DNA of 64,000 nucleotides from Adiantum capillus-veneris (Eukaryota > Streptophyta > Polypodiopsida > Polypodiales > Pteridaceae), in assembly GCA_014529385.2 (NCBI GenBank), contig CM043942.1:48156244-48220243 (forward strand), read 5' to 3'. Below, one piece after another: positions 35,542-47,755 of this stretch. The notes beneath the pieces are model-generated. The model saw only the letters and a program-made list of their open reading frames with translations. It searched no databases and was not told the origin of the DNA. Numbering within the stretch: position 1 is the stretch's first letter; each line of letters opens with the position of its first letter. The position numbers and the translations under genes were made by a program.

Positions 35542-36021
35542 ATGGAGATGCCAGAACAGTTAAAGCAGTTTATTGAAGATTTCAGTGCCAATGGATTTGA
35601 TAAAAATCTGGCAGTTACAGATTTGCCAAAAATGATGGAATTGGTTCAGGGGTATCTACAGGAAGAAAAAGCCATGCAGATAAAAAAGCAGACTGATGAT
35701 GCTGTAGAGCTAGCACTTGATGCTGTTTGGGAGCAGTATTATAATTTTCAGGGATATGATCCAGAAGGTTTTATTGCATGTTACGAAGCTAAGATGAAGA
35801 GCCGAAATGTTCCAAAAGATCGGATGATTGCAGCTTTGGAGGAGGTTTTAAACTCTGATTTTAAAATGCACGTTCAAGAAGTGGCAGAAGAATATCCCAC
35901 ACGGTGGAAGTATTTTGCAGAGGAATTTATTTACGAAAGCTCAAGGATTCTAGATCGGGAAATAAAGAAGATTACTGTAAGGTCTCTCACCCCGATCAAA
36001 AAGAGCACCATTGTACCTTGA
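35542..36021 (+). CDS. Unknown ORF after the primer site (pre-gag type)
   Basis: From the ATG at 35542 it encodes 159 residues, strongly helical and charged: MEMPEQLKQFIEDFSANGFD, LPKMMELVQGYLQEEKA, AVELALDAVWEQYYNFQGYD, AEEYPTRWKYFAEEFIYES, ending TPIKKSTIVP. The ORF can be extended upstream to 35401, but that part overlaps the primer-site region and is unlikely to be coding. No domain was recognised. Its place directly after an LTR and primer site suggests a retroelement leader ORF. No gag follows; the element is truncated at about 36.0-36.1 kb. Confidence 0.55.
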   Translation: MEMPEQLKQFIEDFSANGFDKNLAVTDLPKMMELVQGYLQEEKAMQIKKQTDDAVELALDAVWEQYYNFQGYDPEGFIACYEAKMKSRNVPKDRMIAALEEVLNSDFKMHVQEVAEEYPTRWKYFAEEFIYESSRILDREIKKITVRSLTPIKKSTIVP

Positions 36022-36751
<730 letters not shown>

Positions 36752-37660
36752 TGTTTGGCGAACGAAGCAACAAGCAGCCGTTGCCAGAAGGACCATATTT
36801 TTCAGAGAAACCATTGTAAAATTCTTTTGTAAAGAAGCATCTCTAAGCTGGGAAATTGTCAAAGGATGTATGATTATTCTTATGGGAGCAATTGTATATT
36901 AGAGAGCCAGTTAGAGGTTTGGGAGCTTATGGCCGGACAAGCCATTTTGTAAAGACCTAATCTATAAAGGTCATTTTTTGTAAGTTTGAAGATAATCTTT
37001 TAATGGAGAACTCAGAGGACAGCGTACGTTTGAGAGCTCCTTCTTGTTCAACCTTGTAATCTTCGCCATTGCGGCTACGGTAATCCAAATTCAGATTTGA
37101 TTATTGCATTGTGTTCCTCTCCTCTCGCTCTTTCATTCAAGTGTAATCATTCAAGATTCGGTGTAGGTTTTCAACTACGAGTTTGAGGCCTTAAATCGTT
37201 GTTTTGAGTGTCTATATGCGTGTTTTATGTTGTTTTGACCCTAGGAGGGGCTTTAGGGACCCTAAAACACCCATTAGGATCACCTGTTCGCTGTTTTTGC
37301 TGACTTTGGAAGGAACAACCGCGATCGTTGTACCTCTCCAGAATGCTGTGACAGTGATAGGATATATTCTTGATAGTCCCCTGTAGCTTCCCTTCAAGTT
37401 TCGTGCAATTTCGATATGATTTGCATGGTAAACGGGCGTGATGACTGAAGAACGGTGTAGGAGGACATAGGCAGATTACTTGGTGGTAATGCGATTGATT
37501 TACTTATAGAGTTAGTGGTTGCATCTCTTTGAGTTCACTTCATTAGGATTGACACCCTAGTGAGTTCCCATGCTTCATTCGAGTCGCTTCCCCTGTATTG
37601 ATAAATATGTTGATGCTTGAGAGCTATGCTATGGACGTCAGTCGCGGTGACCCGCAAACA
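36752..37660 (+). repeat. 5' LTR of the giant element
   Basis: 909 bp, starts TGTTTGGCG and ends CCCGCAAACA; partner of 59599-60508. It has a TATA-like CTATAAAGG at 36962-36970 and one copy of the palindromic motif family (37317-37336, AACCGCGATCGTTGTACCTC). Confidence 0.93.
36962..36970 (+). promoter_or_regulatory. TATA-like box in the giant element LTR
   Basis: CTATAAAGG preceded by TAAAGACCTAAT; conserved in the 3' LTR at about 59809. Likely the LTR promoter. Confidence 0.5.
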
Positions 37661-37661
37661 T

Positions 37662-37679
37662 TGGCGCCGTTTCCGGGGA
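37662..37679 (+). other. Primer binding site, tRNA-Asp type
   Basis: TGGCGCCGTTTCCGGGGA begins one base after the 5' LTR. It matches, with one difference, the tRNA-Asp-complementary site known from Athila and Tat elements (established family knowledge). Confidence 0.8.
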
Positions 37680-39337
37680 ATGCACCTTAGGTGATGAGTG
37701 ATCGAGTGCGCAGTTAGACTCCTTAAAAAAGATGAATCCACAAATCCATTTTACACCTCAGTTAGGCTGCTAGACAAGGGTTTAGAGCTTAGTGGAGTCT
37801 AGAGCCAATGGACCGGCTAGATCCTCTCTTAGGAGATTTAGGGAGCTGTGAGTGAGTGTGTTAAAGCATTTTTGCTCTTCAATTTCTTTAATTCGATTGA
37901 GTACTGAAATCTCACCCGAAATCCGTCGTGTTTGTTTTGTTTGATTCATTTTCTTATGTTTTTTCATTTCTGTACTTAGGAGTAGGATAAGTAAATCACA
38001 TTCCAGTCAGATTTGGGACAAAAGTCAGAGCCGAGAAACCAGAAAACCATAACTTTGGCCAAAAAAGCCATAAGACTCTGAAATTCTGAAAATCTGACCA
38101 AACAGGATTGATATTGATTCAAATCACAAAGTGGTAGCACAAAACACTAGGAAACACTTGTCAGAGGGAGCAGACAAAATTTCATTAGATTTGGCCCAGG
38201 TACTACGATCGCGATCGGTGTACCTCAGTGTCAGATTTGGACAAGATTTGACATGTGCCTTCTTGATAAGATTCTAAACAACTTTGTCTAAAGCAACCAC
38301 ACTCAAAAACATCAAAAATCAAGGAAATCAGGCCACTTGGGTAAAACTAGCCTGACAGAGCTAGAAAGTGCAAAATCTTGGCTTTTGGTGATCCAAATGC
38401 AAAAAGACTTTGGGGATAGCCTTAAAACATCAGTGTCTACAAGCATGGCAAATTTGGTATGATTTGGGCTCAGAAGTACGATCGCGATCGGTGTATCTAA
38501 GTGCCAGATTTGGACCAGATTTCATATGTGGGATCCCCAGGTGTATACAAACATAAAAGGTTAAAGAACCTAGAGCCAGAAACCTCAAAATACCTGTCAA
38601 ACCATCTGAACACAGATCCAAGTCAAAAATTGCTAAACTGGCTTAGAAATTGACTTTCAGTAGACCAAAACACATCAAAACTGAGAAGGTACCATACAAA
38701 GGGATAGCCTGTACATAGGACAACCCCAGGTATCTCTCAAATCCCAAATCAAACATCAAAATCCAATCAAATTGATAAATTTGGAAAAACAGGCACTTCC
38801 AACCAAGAAACAATAAAAACTTCACCTTTTTGAGTCCAAATACAAAAGTGTCTGGCAGGTAGTCTTAAAATAGCCTAGTGAACAAGCTGGTGAAGTTTCA
38901 TCTAATTTGGGCTCAGAAGTACGATCGCGATCGGTGTACCTGTGGCCCAGATCCAACTCATTTTTGACCTGCTCATAGACCTAGGTTATACAAGATACCA
39001 GGAGTTTTCAAAACTCAAATTGGACATACTGTCAATAATCTGCAAGAAAAATTGTGTTGAGATCATTTTGAAGTGTTGAATCTGCTGACAGTTGGAATGA
39101 TACAGTGATCTCATAGCCATCCAGTGTATTCATTTGCAGAGACCGATCAAGTAACAACCCATGCAGTCGCAGGAATTGGAAGATCTTTCCATCTCCATGT
39201 AAGAGGTTTGGATTCACTCAGTAAATCACACTTTCTTCATGTTTTTGAGATCGGAAAAACAAATCAACACCAGACACCTAAATTTAGAGGATTAAACGAG
39301 TGTTGCATCAACGGAGGAGAGTGTAAACCAAGGGATA
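37680..39337 (+). other. Long untranslated leader with palindromic motifs
   Basis: About 1.66 kb without a convincing ORF. Three copies of the GATCGCGATC-centred motif lie here. Short phrases recur near them (CAGATTTGGAC, ATTTGGGCTCAGAAG), giving the leader a loosely repeated character. Confidence 0.6.
38204..38942 (+). repeat. Palindromic motif cluster, three copies in the leader
   Basis: TACGATCGCGATCGGTG followed by TAC/TAT at 38204-38226, 38477-38499 and 38920-38942. The core CGATCGCGATCG is a perfect palindrome. Each is preceded by an AG/GG-rich phrase such as CTCAGAAG and followed by CAGATTTGGAC or CAGATCC. Confidence 0.9.
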
Positions 39338-40003
39338 GTGCGATCGTTAGAGCCGATCCTTGAAGAAGTCAACTCCGACACTTCTTTAGAGATATCTTTC
39401 GAGTATTTCATAGAACACTTGGGACAAATAAAACTAAACGGAAGAAAAAACATGGCAGCAGGACCATCAGACCCCTCGGCCACACTAAAGCTATTGTTCA
39501 TCAAGTATCAATATGACAACAAGCAAGGTGCCAAGATATACAAAGATGGTATGGACCGCTACTATGTGAAAATAGAAGGTAGACCAAGTGAGTTCAGGGA
39601 CTTAGTGCCTGTAAGCTATAGCGGAGACAGGTACCTAGATGACGAGGGTATCATGTACTTGATAGTCCTGAATCCTAACATTGTAGGCAAGTGGGGATTG
39701 ATGGGCACAAAAGCCGAAATAGACGAGGAACATGAGGAGAAGGCACCAACAATGAGCTTACCTAATGTGAGATTAAGGTAAGAAAACGATACGTTGAGAA
39801 TCAACACGGATAATGTCTACTTGGGGTTATACAAGTATAATAATGGAGAGCAAGATCTCTATTATAGATGTGAGGAACCCTACGTCGGGGAGATGACTGA
39901 GCGGAAAAGACTTTATGTCTTCACCTACATAGAGGGAGCGGAAACGAAAATTGCAGCATACGACAAGTATGGAAGACGATATGCAGCAATCGATAAAAAA
40001 TAA
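39338..40003 (+). pseudogene. Pre-gag ORF of the giant element
   Basis: Two open pieces. 39338-39781 (147 residues; first natural ATG may be inside) reads SFEYFIEHLGQIKLNGRKN, SATLKLLFIKYQYD, YYVKIEGRPSEFRDLVPVSY, MYLIVLNPNIVGKWG. After a stop at 39779-39781, 39794-40003 continues YLGLYKYNNGEQDLYYR, MTERKRLYVFTYIEGAE. The second piece has a beta-rich look. No known domain was recognised. A separate ORF1 before gag is known from Ogre-type elements, but no similarity to those is claimed. Both pieces precede the gag region in the same orientation. Confidence 0.55.
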
Positions 40004-40429
40004 TTGGAAGGATATACGTACTTTGGGGGACCACTTCATCAGTATTATGTCACTCCAAGCCCACTAAGACCAGCACCTACAACTGTCATGCCAGAACCGT
40101 TGACCACAGGTGGAGGGTGGACTCATGTAGCTCATTCTTTCAGTTGACCTCATTATTCAATGCCAAGCCCCATGGGAACGTTACATTCCAGAGAATCAAT
40201 GGCTACGAATCGAGGTAGTGCAGTTCCTATCTCTACACATACGGCTGTAGGTCCGACAATTGCAGTCACCCCATCACATTTACCACCTAGTAGTAGATTT
40301 GGGGCGGGGGAGCCAACGAGAGCAACCTACGACCTCCGTGATGCACGAGAACGATTAAGTCGAGACATGGGAGCAATGAGATTGACCGCTGCCATAGACG
40401 GATCAAACCATCCCAAGTAGCAAAGTGCA

Positions 40430-42186
40430 TGCCAAAGAAGTATAGCGGATAGGGGGATCCATATGCCCATGTATCGCTCTTCAAGCAAGTCCTAAGAGCA
40501 GAAAAGATCACTAATTTCCACACTCAATACGAGGGATTCGGGCTAACCTTGGAAGGGACGGCCTTAACCTGGTTTTAACCTTTAAACCCTGAAACTTGTC
40601 TGAATATTGAACACCTATTGTGCGAGTTCGCAGAAGAATTCTCAAAACGGGGTATAAAGCATAATACTGTATCACAGATATACGCTTTTAAACAAAGGGA
40701 GAATGAAAAAGTGAAGGAAGCAACCTTGAGATTCAAGCAATACATTGAGAGGTGCCTGAGGAGAGAATTACCGCAGGACGAGAGATTGTCTATGCTCTTC
40801 ATTGAAGGACTTAGGAATGAAACCTTGAAAAAGGACCTTCACTTGAAAGCCTGTAGCACGTTTCAACAGGTTACAAGGGAAGCGTTAGATCTTGTCGATA
40901 ACTACAAAGCATATGGGGAAGTGTCGGAGGATACTGATTCAGTAACCAGTGGCTCTTCATCGATAAAAAGCGAATCCTCTACCAAGAAAGATGCCCAGGC
41001 ATCCTTGATGCCGACAGCTGATCAATTGATAGAGAAGGTAACGAAGAGAATGCAACAACATATGAGATCAAATCCGGTGTTGAGACAGTCTCAGACGAGG
41101 AAGTGTGACACATGTGGGGGGGATCATCCGACGCCGTGGTGCCCACAACAGCCAAAAGCACCAGTTGCAAATGAACGAATACTGAAATGGTGCGCCATAG
41201 AACAAAAATGGACGAATCATAGCACGGAAGAGTGTTTTTATAACAAAAACTATGTGAGGAAAAGACCGTATGGGCCTCCAGCAGGACCATCCCAACCACC
41301 TCCTCCAAGATATCAAGTTGGACCAAATATGAATCTGGTAGCAGGAGAAGACAGACCTCAACCTATATTGGGTCAACAACCTCCATTACCACAGGAAAAT
41401 AGGGCCATGATTAGGTATGCTCAACCTTGTGAAGCATCACCAGGAACAAATAGTACACTTCAAGTTTCTTATTACGAGGAACCGAATGAGCCTTACACAA
41501 CAGAACCCGAATCACAAATATACACAGACGAAGCCTATCAACCGTGGGGAAATAGCGAGGGTATGGCACCACCAACGTATGTAGCACAACCTTCGAGAGA
41601 TCAATATTTGGTAGACGAAAGAACGTTAATGTTCATTGCGAACCAGAATTACAAACCAAGAGGATATCCTAATAGAGCAGGACAACCTATGGGACCACCT
41701 CCTCAAAATCAAACTCCAATTGGACAGTGCTGTAGCTGTGGAAGTACGGATCATTGGGAGCGTAACTTTCCTTTCAAAGGCAAAAGAGTGAAAAATTTTG
41801 GGTTTTGTGACAGATGTGGTGTGAATCACATATTGCCAGATTGCCCAAAAAATCCGGACAGCAAGGGAAAAGCGACTATGAATATTGTGGGGGTTATACC
41901 AAGTGCAAGAAGCGGATCAGAAACCGATCCCATGATCCAAATCAATGTGATAACCAGAGCCCAAGCCAAGGACTTAAGGAAAAACGAGTCCGTGGAGGAA
42001 AAGGTCGAGTTTCCGATACCCACAGAACACGAGAGTTTATCCGTGAGAACCCAACGAAAATCCTGGAAGGCGAAACGAGACAGGATGAAAACAAGAAAAT
42101 TGAACAACCAAATTGCCATGCAAAACGAATTGCAAAAAACGGGAAAGCGTCCTCAGGGGGATCAGTCTTGGTTGACAAAGTGCTAG
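40430..42186 (+). pseudogene. Gag of the giant element with several zinc fingers
   Basis: Capsid-type sequence starts around 40430 in a broken frame (DPYAHVSLFKQVL, FHTQYEGFGLTLEGTALTWF) and becomes open from 40618: FAEEFSKRGIKHNTVSQI, ERCLRRELPQDERL, FIEGLRNETLKKDLHLKA, the Retrotrans_gag helices. Residues about 163-175 of the open frame are CDTCGGDHPTPWC and about 397-409 are CDRCGVNHILPDC, both CX2CX3HX4C, one residue shorter than the classic knuckle. A third (CSCGSTDHWERNF, about 371) has Phe for the last Cys. A long proline/glutamine-rich linker separates them. Upstream of 40618 there are stops, so the protein is broken. Confidence 0.85.
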
Positions 42187-43060
42187 AGCCGTTAGATGCT
42201 CTATTACAAGCGTGCGAAGCAAGGTTAAAAACAAACCAAACTTTAGAGCAAAGATGGCTACCTTATCCTCAACCAGAAGTGGAAACGAAGCGTTTGGAAA
42301 TGTGTAAACACCTCATTGAAACAGCCCAGGCGTTGATAGAACCTAAGATGGTTAGAACCCCAGAACAAGAAGTGTTGATTCAGAAAGAGCGAGAAAAACT
42401 AAAAATCGATGAACCAAAACAAGTAAACGAACCCAGGCCTGAAACGATATTGTCACTGCATCATCGAGTGGTGCCAAACACGACTGATGACGCTAAGTCA
42501 ATGGCGATAATGCAAATTCCAGAAGTTGAAGAACACTAGCCCCAACACTTATGGAAAACCATTAGAAACAGAAAGAACGGAAGCGCGACGTTACAGCCTG
42601 CTTCAATTCCTGAGATTAACCTGGATAACGGATTTTATCCAGACGATATACAATCACTGTATGGGGATGCGGGAACGAAGGTTTCGATGGAAAGCAAAGC
42701 CCAATCCTTGAAAACCCTGCCTTCATTTATAATTGAACATGAGGCACAATCGGAGATAAGATTAGTTCCATCCCAAACGAGAACTATTCCACATATGGTT
42801 GACTCAAAAAGTCTTCAAGAGATGCTGTCGACACCTATAACATGCACAATCACACTGTCCGAACTCTTGAGAGTCAGACCACACTTATGGGAAGACATGG
42901 GAAAACATTTAAAGCACAAAGGAGTAAAGATTCCTCTTTCGAAAAACCCTACGGGAGAAGAAAACAAACGGGAAAGTCAACCCAAAGCCTGACCAGTGCC
43001 CATAAACAAGGTCGGAGATTACTGTGAAGGTGAGAAGGAGAATACAACCCTACCTGTTGA
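42187..43060 (+). other. Gag-pol spacer with helical open pieces
   Basis: The frame 41814-42539 continues past gag with charged, helical sequence (DKVLEPLDALLQACEARLKT, ETAQALIEPKMVRTPEQE). No domain was recognised. It probably encodes the link between nucleocapsid and protease in another frame. Confidence 0.5.
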
Positions 43061-43921
43061 ATATCAGGATATAAAACGATAGCCATCCTAGACAGTGGAG
43101 CAGGAGTGGCGATTGCTACCAAGCAAATCTGGGAGAAGTGGGGCCGTCCAGCTCTCAAGAAAACGAGAATGAAACTGCAACTCGCAGATGGGTATGTAGA
43201 GAGACCATTGGGAATCCTAGACCAAATAGTTGTAACTTCATGTGGAATTAACTATGAGCACACCTTTGCTGTGGTGGATTTTGGGAAAACGAACAACTTC
43301 GACATTATTTTGGGACGACCTTTTATGCGTCAACTCAAAATGATACAAGATTGGGGGTACGACCAAATCTACCTAAGGCACAAAGAGCTAATAACGAAGA
43401 TCAACATGAAGGATCACAGCTATAGAGACGTTGCAAAAACACCAGTGCAAGAATTTAATTCAACCACTATAAATGAAAAAGAAATACCTGCATGGATGCA
43501 AACGAAAGCGCATGTCTGGATGTGTGGAGCATTTGATTGTGGAGAAATAATCAAGGACGAATGCGTTTTGGAAAGATCCGTAGAAGACGAAGCTTATTTC
43601 CTAGAACCTTTCCCGGAAAATTTATTTGAGCCATTCGGGTGGACTCAAATATTGTCAACCTTGGACATATGTGTTAACGAATGTACACCTACGAAATTTT
43701 GTGACGAAGAAGGATACGACCTAGTAACGTTGCAAATGGCTAGCGTCATCCTTGAGTTAGGATCTGAGAGCAAGGAACAAGAAGAACCTCCACGTGAGAC
43801 CAAGTGTAAAAGAATAATTGATGAGATATCTGTAGTGAACGATAGGAATCGAACAGAGGAGGAATTCACGGATTCACTATGCTGTGACCTTCCATCACAC
43901 TGGACAACGAAATCCAACTGA
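43061..43921 (+). pseudogene. First aspartic protease of the giant element
   Basis: The frame around 43079-43921 reads TIAILDSGAGVAIAT, with the catalytic D-S-G intact at 43091-43099, then LQLADG (flap region), FDIILGRPFMRQLK (the second conserved block). A 150-residue acidic extension follows (CGEIIKDECVLERSVEDE, NECTPTKFCDEEGYD). Retropepsins cleave the Gag-Pol precursor in the particle. The usual ORF start lies upstream of the DSG; no ATG is required because pol is normally made as a fusion. Confidence 0.82.
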
Positions 43922-44561
43922 TAGAGGTTGATGATGAAAGATCAAGAGCATCAGAGACCAATAGGAAATATAGGTTGAGACAAGACAGGTTTTACGAGTT
44001 TCATAACCAAAAACCTGGTCGACTGGAGCGGTATAAATCCAAAAGAACTAGAAAATCAAGGGCGAATAAGCATAATCCGATGCCTCTTGTCAATGACAGA
44101 ACGGGATATCTAAAGCTTGTCAAAGCTGAGGATTGTGTCAAAGACGCAGGTCACTAGCCGGTTTATCAAAACTAAACCGCGAAAAAACAACAAGAAGAAC
44201 AGACACGAGAAGCAAACGACTAAGTCAAAGAAAGGGGGGAAAACAAAGTCTGGAATGACCAAAACAGAGAGGAAAACAGAGTACAATAAGCTCAAGCAAA
44301 CCCTCAGAGACATATGGACGGCTGACTTTGAAACAAATGAGGACACGAATTCTGACAAGATGGATGCACCGTCCCATTATAAGAAATATACCATACAAGA
44401 TAGGAAAATCATAGTGTAACAACCAATGAGAGAATTGAAGGAAACCGGGTACATCATACGACAGTCCTGAAAAATCCAAACGAATAGATCTAGCGGGTCC
44501 AGGAGAAGATCCAAAACCTTTATATATTTCCACGGATCTTACTGAAGAAGAGGAAAAGCTT

Positions 44562-45383
44562 TTGGTAGCTATTCTTAAACAATATAGAGATGTGTTTGCA
44601 TGGTCATACAAAGATCTTAAGGGGGTGGATCCAAGTATCTGTCAACACACAATATCCCTTAAGAACGACACCAAACCCAGAAGACAACGTCCCTATACTT
44701 ACAATGAAACGTTTGCGAAAAAGATCAAGGAGGAGATAGATAAACTTAAGGAGGCAGAGTTTATTTACGAAATTGAGCACACCGATTGGGTTTCACCGAT
44801 TGTGGTGGTCCCGAAGAAAAACGGAAAGTTAAGAGTGTGCGTCAATCTCAAGAAAGTAAATGCGGCTACGATTTCGGACAACTATCCCCTACCCATTACT
44901 GATCATGCAATAGAAAGGGTGGCAGTCAAAGAGGCTTATAGCTTCTTAGATGGCTTTTCGGGTTACAACCAACTCTCAATAAAGCCAGAGGATCAACACA
45001 AAACGGCTTTCGTAACTGAATGAGGTATTTTTGCATTCTGGGTAATGGATTTTGGCTTAACAAATGCACCAGCCACATTTCAAAGGCTGATGGGTCATGC
45101 TTTTAAAGAATATCTAAAACAATTCTTAGAAATTTACATGGATGACCTGTGTGTTCACTCTCTTATCAGATTGGAGCACATAGAGCACTTGACCAAGGTG
45201 TTCGAAAAATATAGATTGTATCGGATTTTCCTGAATCCAGAGAAATGTGTCTTCATGGTAAGACAGGGCAAAATATTGGGACATATAGTTTCCAAAAATG
45301 GTATTTCGACAGACATGGAGAAGATCACCGTCATTGTTGATCTACCACAACTAGTAAAGGTGAAAGAGGTACATGTATTATGA
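44562..45383 (+). pseudogene. Reverse transcriptase of the giant element
   Basis: Frame 44562-45023 contains RDVFAWSYKDLKGVDP, DWVSPIVVVPKKNGKLR, CVNLKKVNAAT, FLDGFSGYNQLSI, HKTAFVTE, ending at a TGA where gypsy RTs have Trp. It resumes in frame (45045-45383) with FGLTNAPATFQRLMG, EIYMDDLCVHS (catalytic DD at about 45134-45145), LNPEKCVFMVRQGKILGH. It copies element RNA into DNA in intact relatives. Clear Ty3/gypsy RT motif order. Confidence 0.92.
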
Positions 45384-45970
45384 GCCATTGTGGATATTAT
45401 CACAGATTTATGTACTCATACGCTATAATTGCAAAACCACTTTACGCGCTGATAACTAAATTTGAGTGGACAGAGGAGTGCGAGGAAGCTTTTCAAACTT
45501 TGAAGCAGAGGTTAATTTCCGCTCCAATTTTGAAGGCTCCGGATTGGGAAAGGATATTTCACATCCACGTAGATGCATCAGCATATGCAATAGGATGCAT
45601 ACTTGCACAACCTGGAGAGAACAACATGGATTTTCCAATAAGTTACTCCAGTAGACAACTGAACAATGCAGAGAAGAATTACAAGACAACGGAGAGGGAG
45701 GAATTGGGTATGGTCTATGCGGTAAAAAAGTTTAGACACTACTTACTTTCCAATAAATTTGTATTCTTTGTTGATCACCAAGCACTGTTGTACTTAGTAA
45801 ACAAACCTTGTAGTACGGGGATAATTGTTCGATGGTTCATCATATTGCTTGAGTAGTCAAAAAAGGAACTACACACCAAAGAGCGGATCATTTATCTAGA
45901 ATGATGCATGGAGAAAACCCTGTAGGAGTTGATGATGATTTGCCAGATGCATATCTTTTCAACATAGAAA
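45380..45970 (+). pseudogene. RNase H of the giant element
   Basis: The frame 45380-45856 completes the RT connection (YYHRFMYSYAIIAKPLYAL) and gives RNase H: FHIHVDASAYAIGCILAQ, ISYSSRQLNNAEKNYKTTER, GMVYAVKKFRHYLL, FFVDHQALLYLVNKP. After a break near 45850 the last part is read in another frame as THQRADHLSRM. The acidic residues of the RNase H site (D in VDAS, E in TER, D in FVDH, D in RADHLS) are visible. Confidence 0.88.
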
Positions 45971-46263
45971 TGGTTCCAAGATGAAGCGAGGATGTAATTC
46001 CTTTGCTGACTATCGGGTCATTGAATGTGACAAGAAAACCATCTACCATTGCAACATCCAGATCATTGGTAATGTTGGCGGGCAGGCTATACAAACAAGG
46101 ATTGGATCAAATCCTTAGGCTTTGTGTTGAATCGAGTGAACGGGAAATGTACCTAAACCAAGCTCACGTACAAACAACGGGGATTCACAATGGGCATGCA
46201 CAGATGTATCAGAGATTGATGAGAATGGGTGTGTATTGGCCAAAAGTGTGACATAGTGTTCAT
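45971..46263 (+). pseudogene. Extra H2C2 zinc domain, first of two
   Basis: Two in-frame TGA stops (45982-45984 and 46249-46251) sit at expected Trp positions. The sequence RLYKQGLDQILRLCVESSER, YLNQAHVQTTGIHNGHAQ, MGVYWPKV, then SYAKCML just downstream, is a gypsy integrase H2C2 module with one Cys apparently changed to Tyr. A second module follows at about 46400-46680, so the domain is duplicated. Both lie between RNase H and integrase core. Confidence 0.7.
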
Positions 46264-47719
46264 ATGCATGTCAAATCTTACGCTAAATGCATGCTTCAAA
46301 AGACAATAGAGCACGCGACTCTATTCAGATTATCTGTCACACCCCGATGGAGTAACTACATTGTGGAATACCTCACCACCAGGATATTGCCTGAAGGGAT
46401 GAGTAGATCACGAATCAAAACGATCACGAAAGAGGCAGAAAACTATGTACTGATTGAGGACACTCTTTACAAGAGGGGAAAAGACAATCAATTGCGAATG
46501 TGCACAACTGAAGAAGAATATATTCCTATATTAGAGCAAGCACACGGTGGACAAGCTGGTGGACATTTCTCAACTGACAAAACGGCCAAAGAAATTCTTA
46601 TTACAGGAATATCGTGGACTACACTATTCATGACGCTGAAGAGTTTGTGAAACGATGTGACGATTGCTAGAAAACAAAAATTCCTAGAGCACGAGATGAT
46701 ATGCCCTTAAGGCCAATGATGGGGGCAAGAGCGTTTACGAAATGGGGAATAGATTTTGTAGGACCGATAGCGTCTCCGGGATATAAAACACATGCTCAAT
46801 ACATTATTGTGGCAACAGATTATCTAAAAAATGGGTGGAAGCCAAAGCAATAACCAGAAATGATGCAAAAATGACAGCACAGTTTTTGTATGAGAACATT
46901 TTCACCATATATGGCTTACCAATTGAGCTAGTGAGCGATAGAGGAACTCACTTCATCAATGAAGTGATCGAATTCCTATTGGATGAATTCATGGTAATTC
47001 ACAGGAAATCTGCTCCCTACCACCCACAAGCGAACGGCCAAGCCGAAAGTACGAATAAGATTTTGGTGACAATTCTCACCAAAATTGTTGGCGAATCAAG
47101 AGCTGACTGGGATCAAAAGTTGCATTCAGCTTTATGGGCATATAGAGTAGCTTACAAAACATCGATCGGAATGACTCCGTTCAACATGGTTTATGGAATT
47201 CAAGCAATTTTGCCACTTGAATTCCTTATCCCCATGATTCGAGTCGCTAAACCATTAGAATGGACGGGCCATGAATTATCCAATCAGGTAGATGTCCTGG
47301 AAAAACTGGATGAAACTAGATTGAGAGCCGTTGCATCAATCTACGTGCAAAAGAGAAACATGAAATCATTCTTTAATCAACATGTTATCAGCAAGGAATT
47401 TTCTACTAGGGATTACGTCTTAATGTATACCCTGAAACAACATTCCCGGAAACTCAAAAAACGAGGAAATGGAACCTATGTGATTCATGACATATCATCT
47501 AGCGGTGCCATTAAACTTGCGACATTAGAGGGAGAGGAAATGCCTAACTGGATTAGTGGTTGCAGACTAAAGAAATACAACATATCACTCACCACAGAGA
47601 TGCTTGCCAAAATACACGCTGCAAAGGAGCACAAGAACAAAGCAAAGGAAACAAAAGCTCAAGCGCAGGAGGAGGCCAAAATTAGGATTTTAAAACGAAT
47701 ACAAACCTTACACCAATAA
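46264..47719 (+). pseudogene. Second H2C2 domain and integrase of the giant element
   Basis: 46264-46650 has SRIKTITKEAENYVL, DTLYKRGKDNQLRMC, PILEQAHGGQAGGHFSTD (H-x-H part); after a frame change RCDDC (C2 part) appears near 46660, ending at a TAG at an expected Gln. Core: GIDFVGP (Asp at 46751), then after a one-base deletion near 46827 the frame 46835-47719 gives VSDRGTHFINEV and HPQANGQAESTNK, completing D,D,E. The tail includes STRDYVLMYTLKQHSRKLKK and PNWISGCRLKKYN, followed by a Lys/Ala-rich helix. Integrase inserts the DNA copy into the genome; 5-bp target duplications fit. Confidence 0.9.
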
Positions 47720-47755
47720 AGACTTCCTCAACCAGCAAACACGGCTCAAATTCCT

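Noticed and set aside
37204-37386. Small ORF around the LTR palindrome
   Set aside because: Lies in a non-coding LTR with no conserved protein features in the partner LTR.
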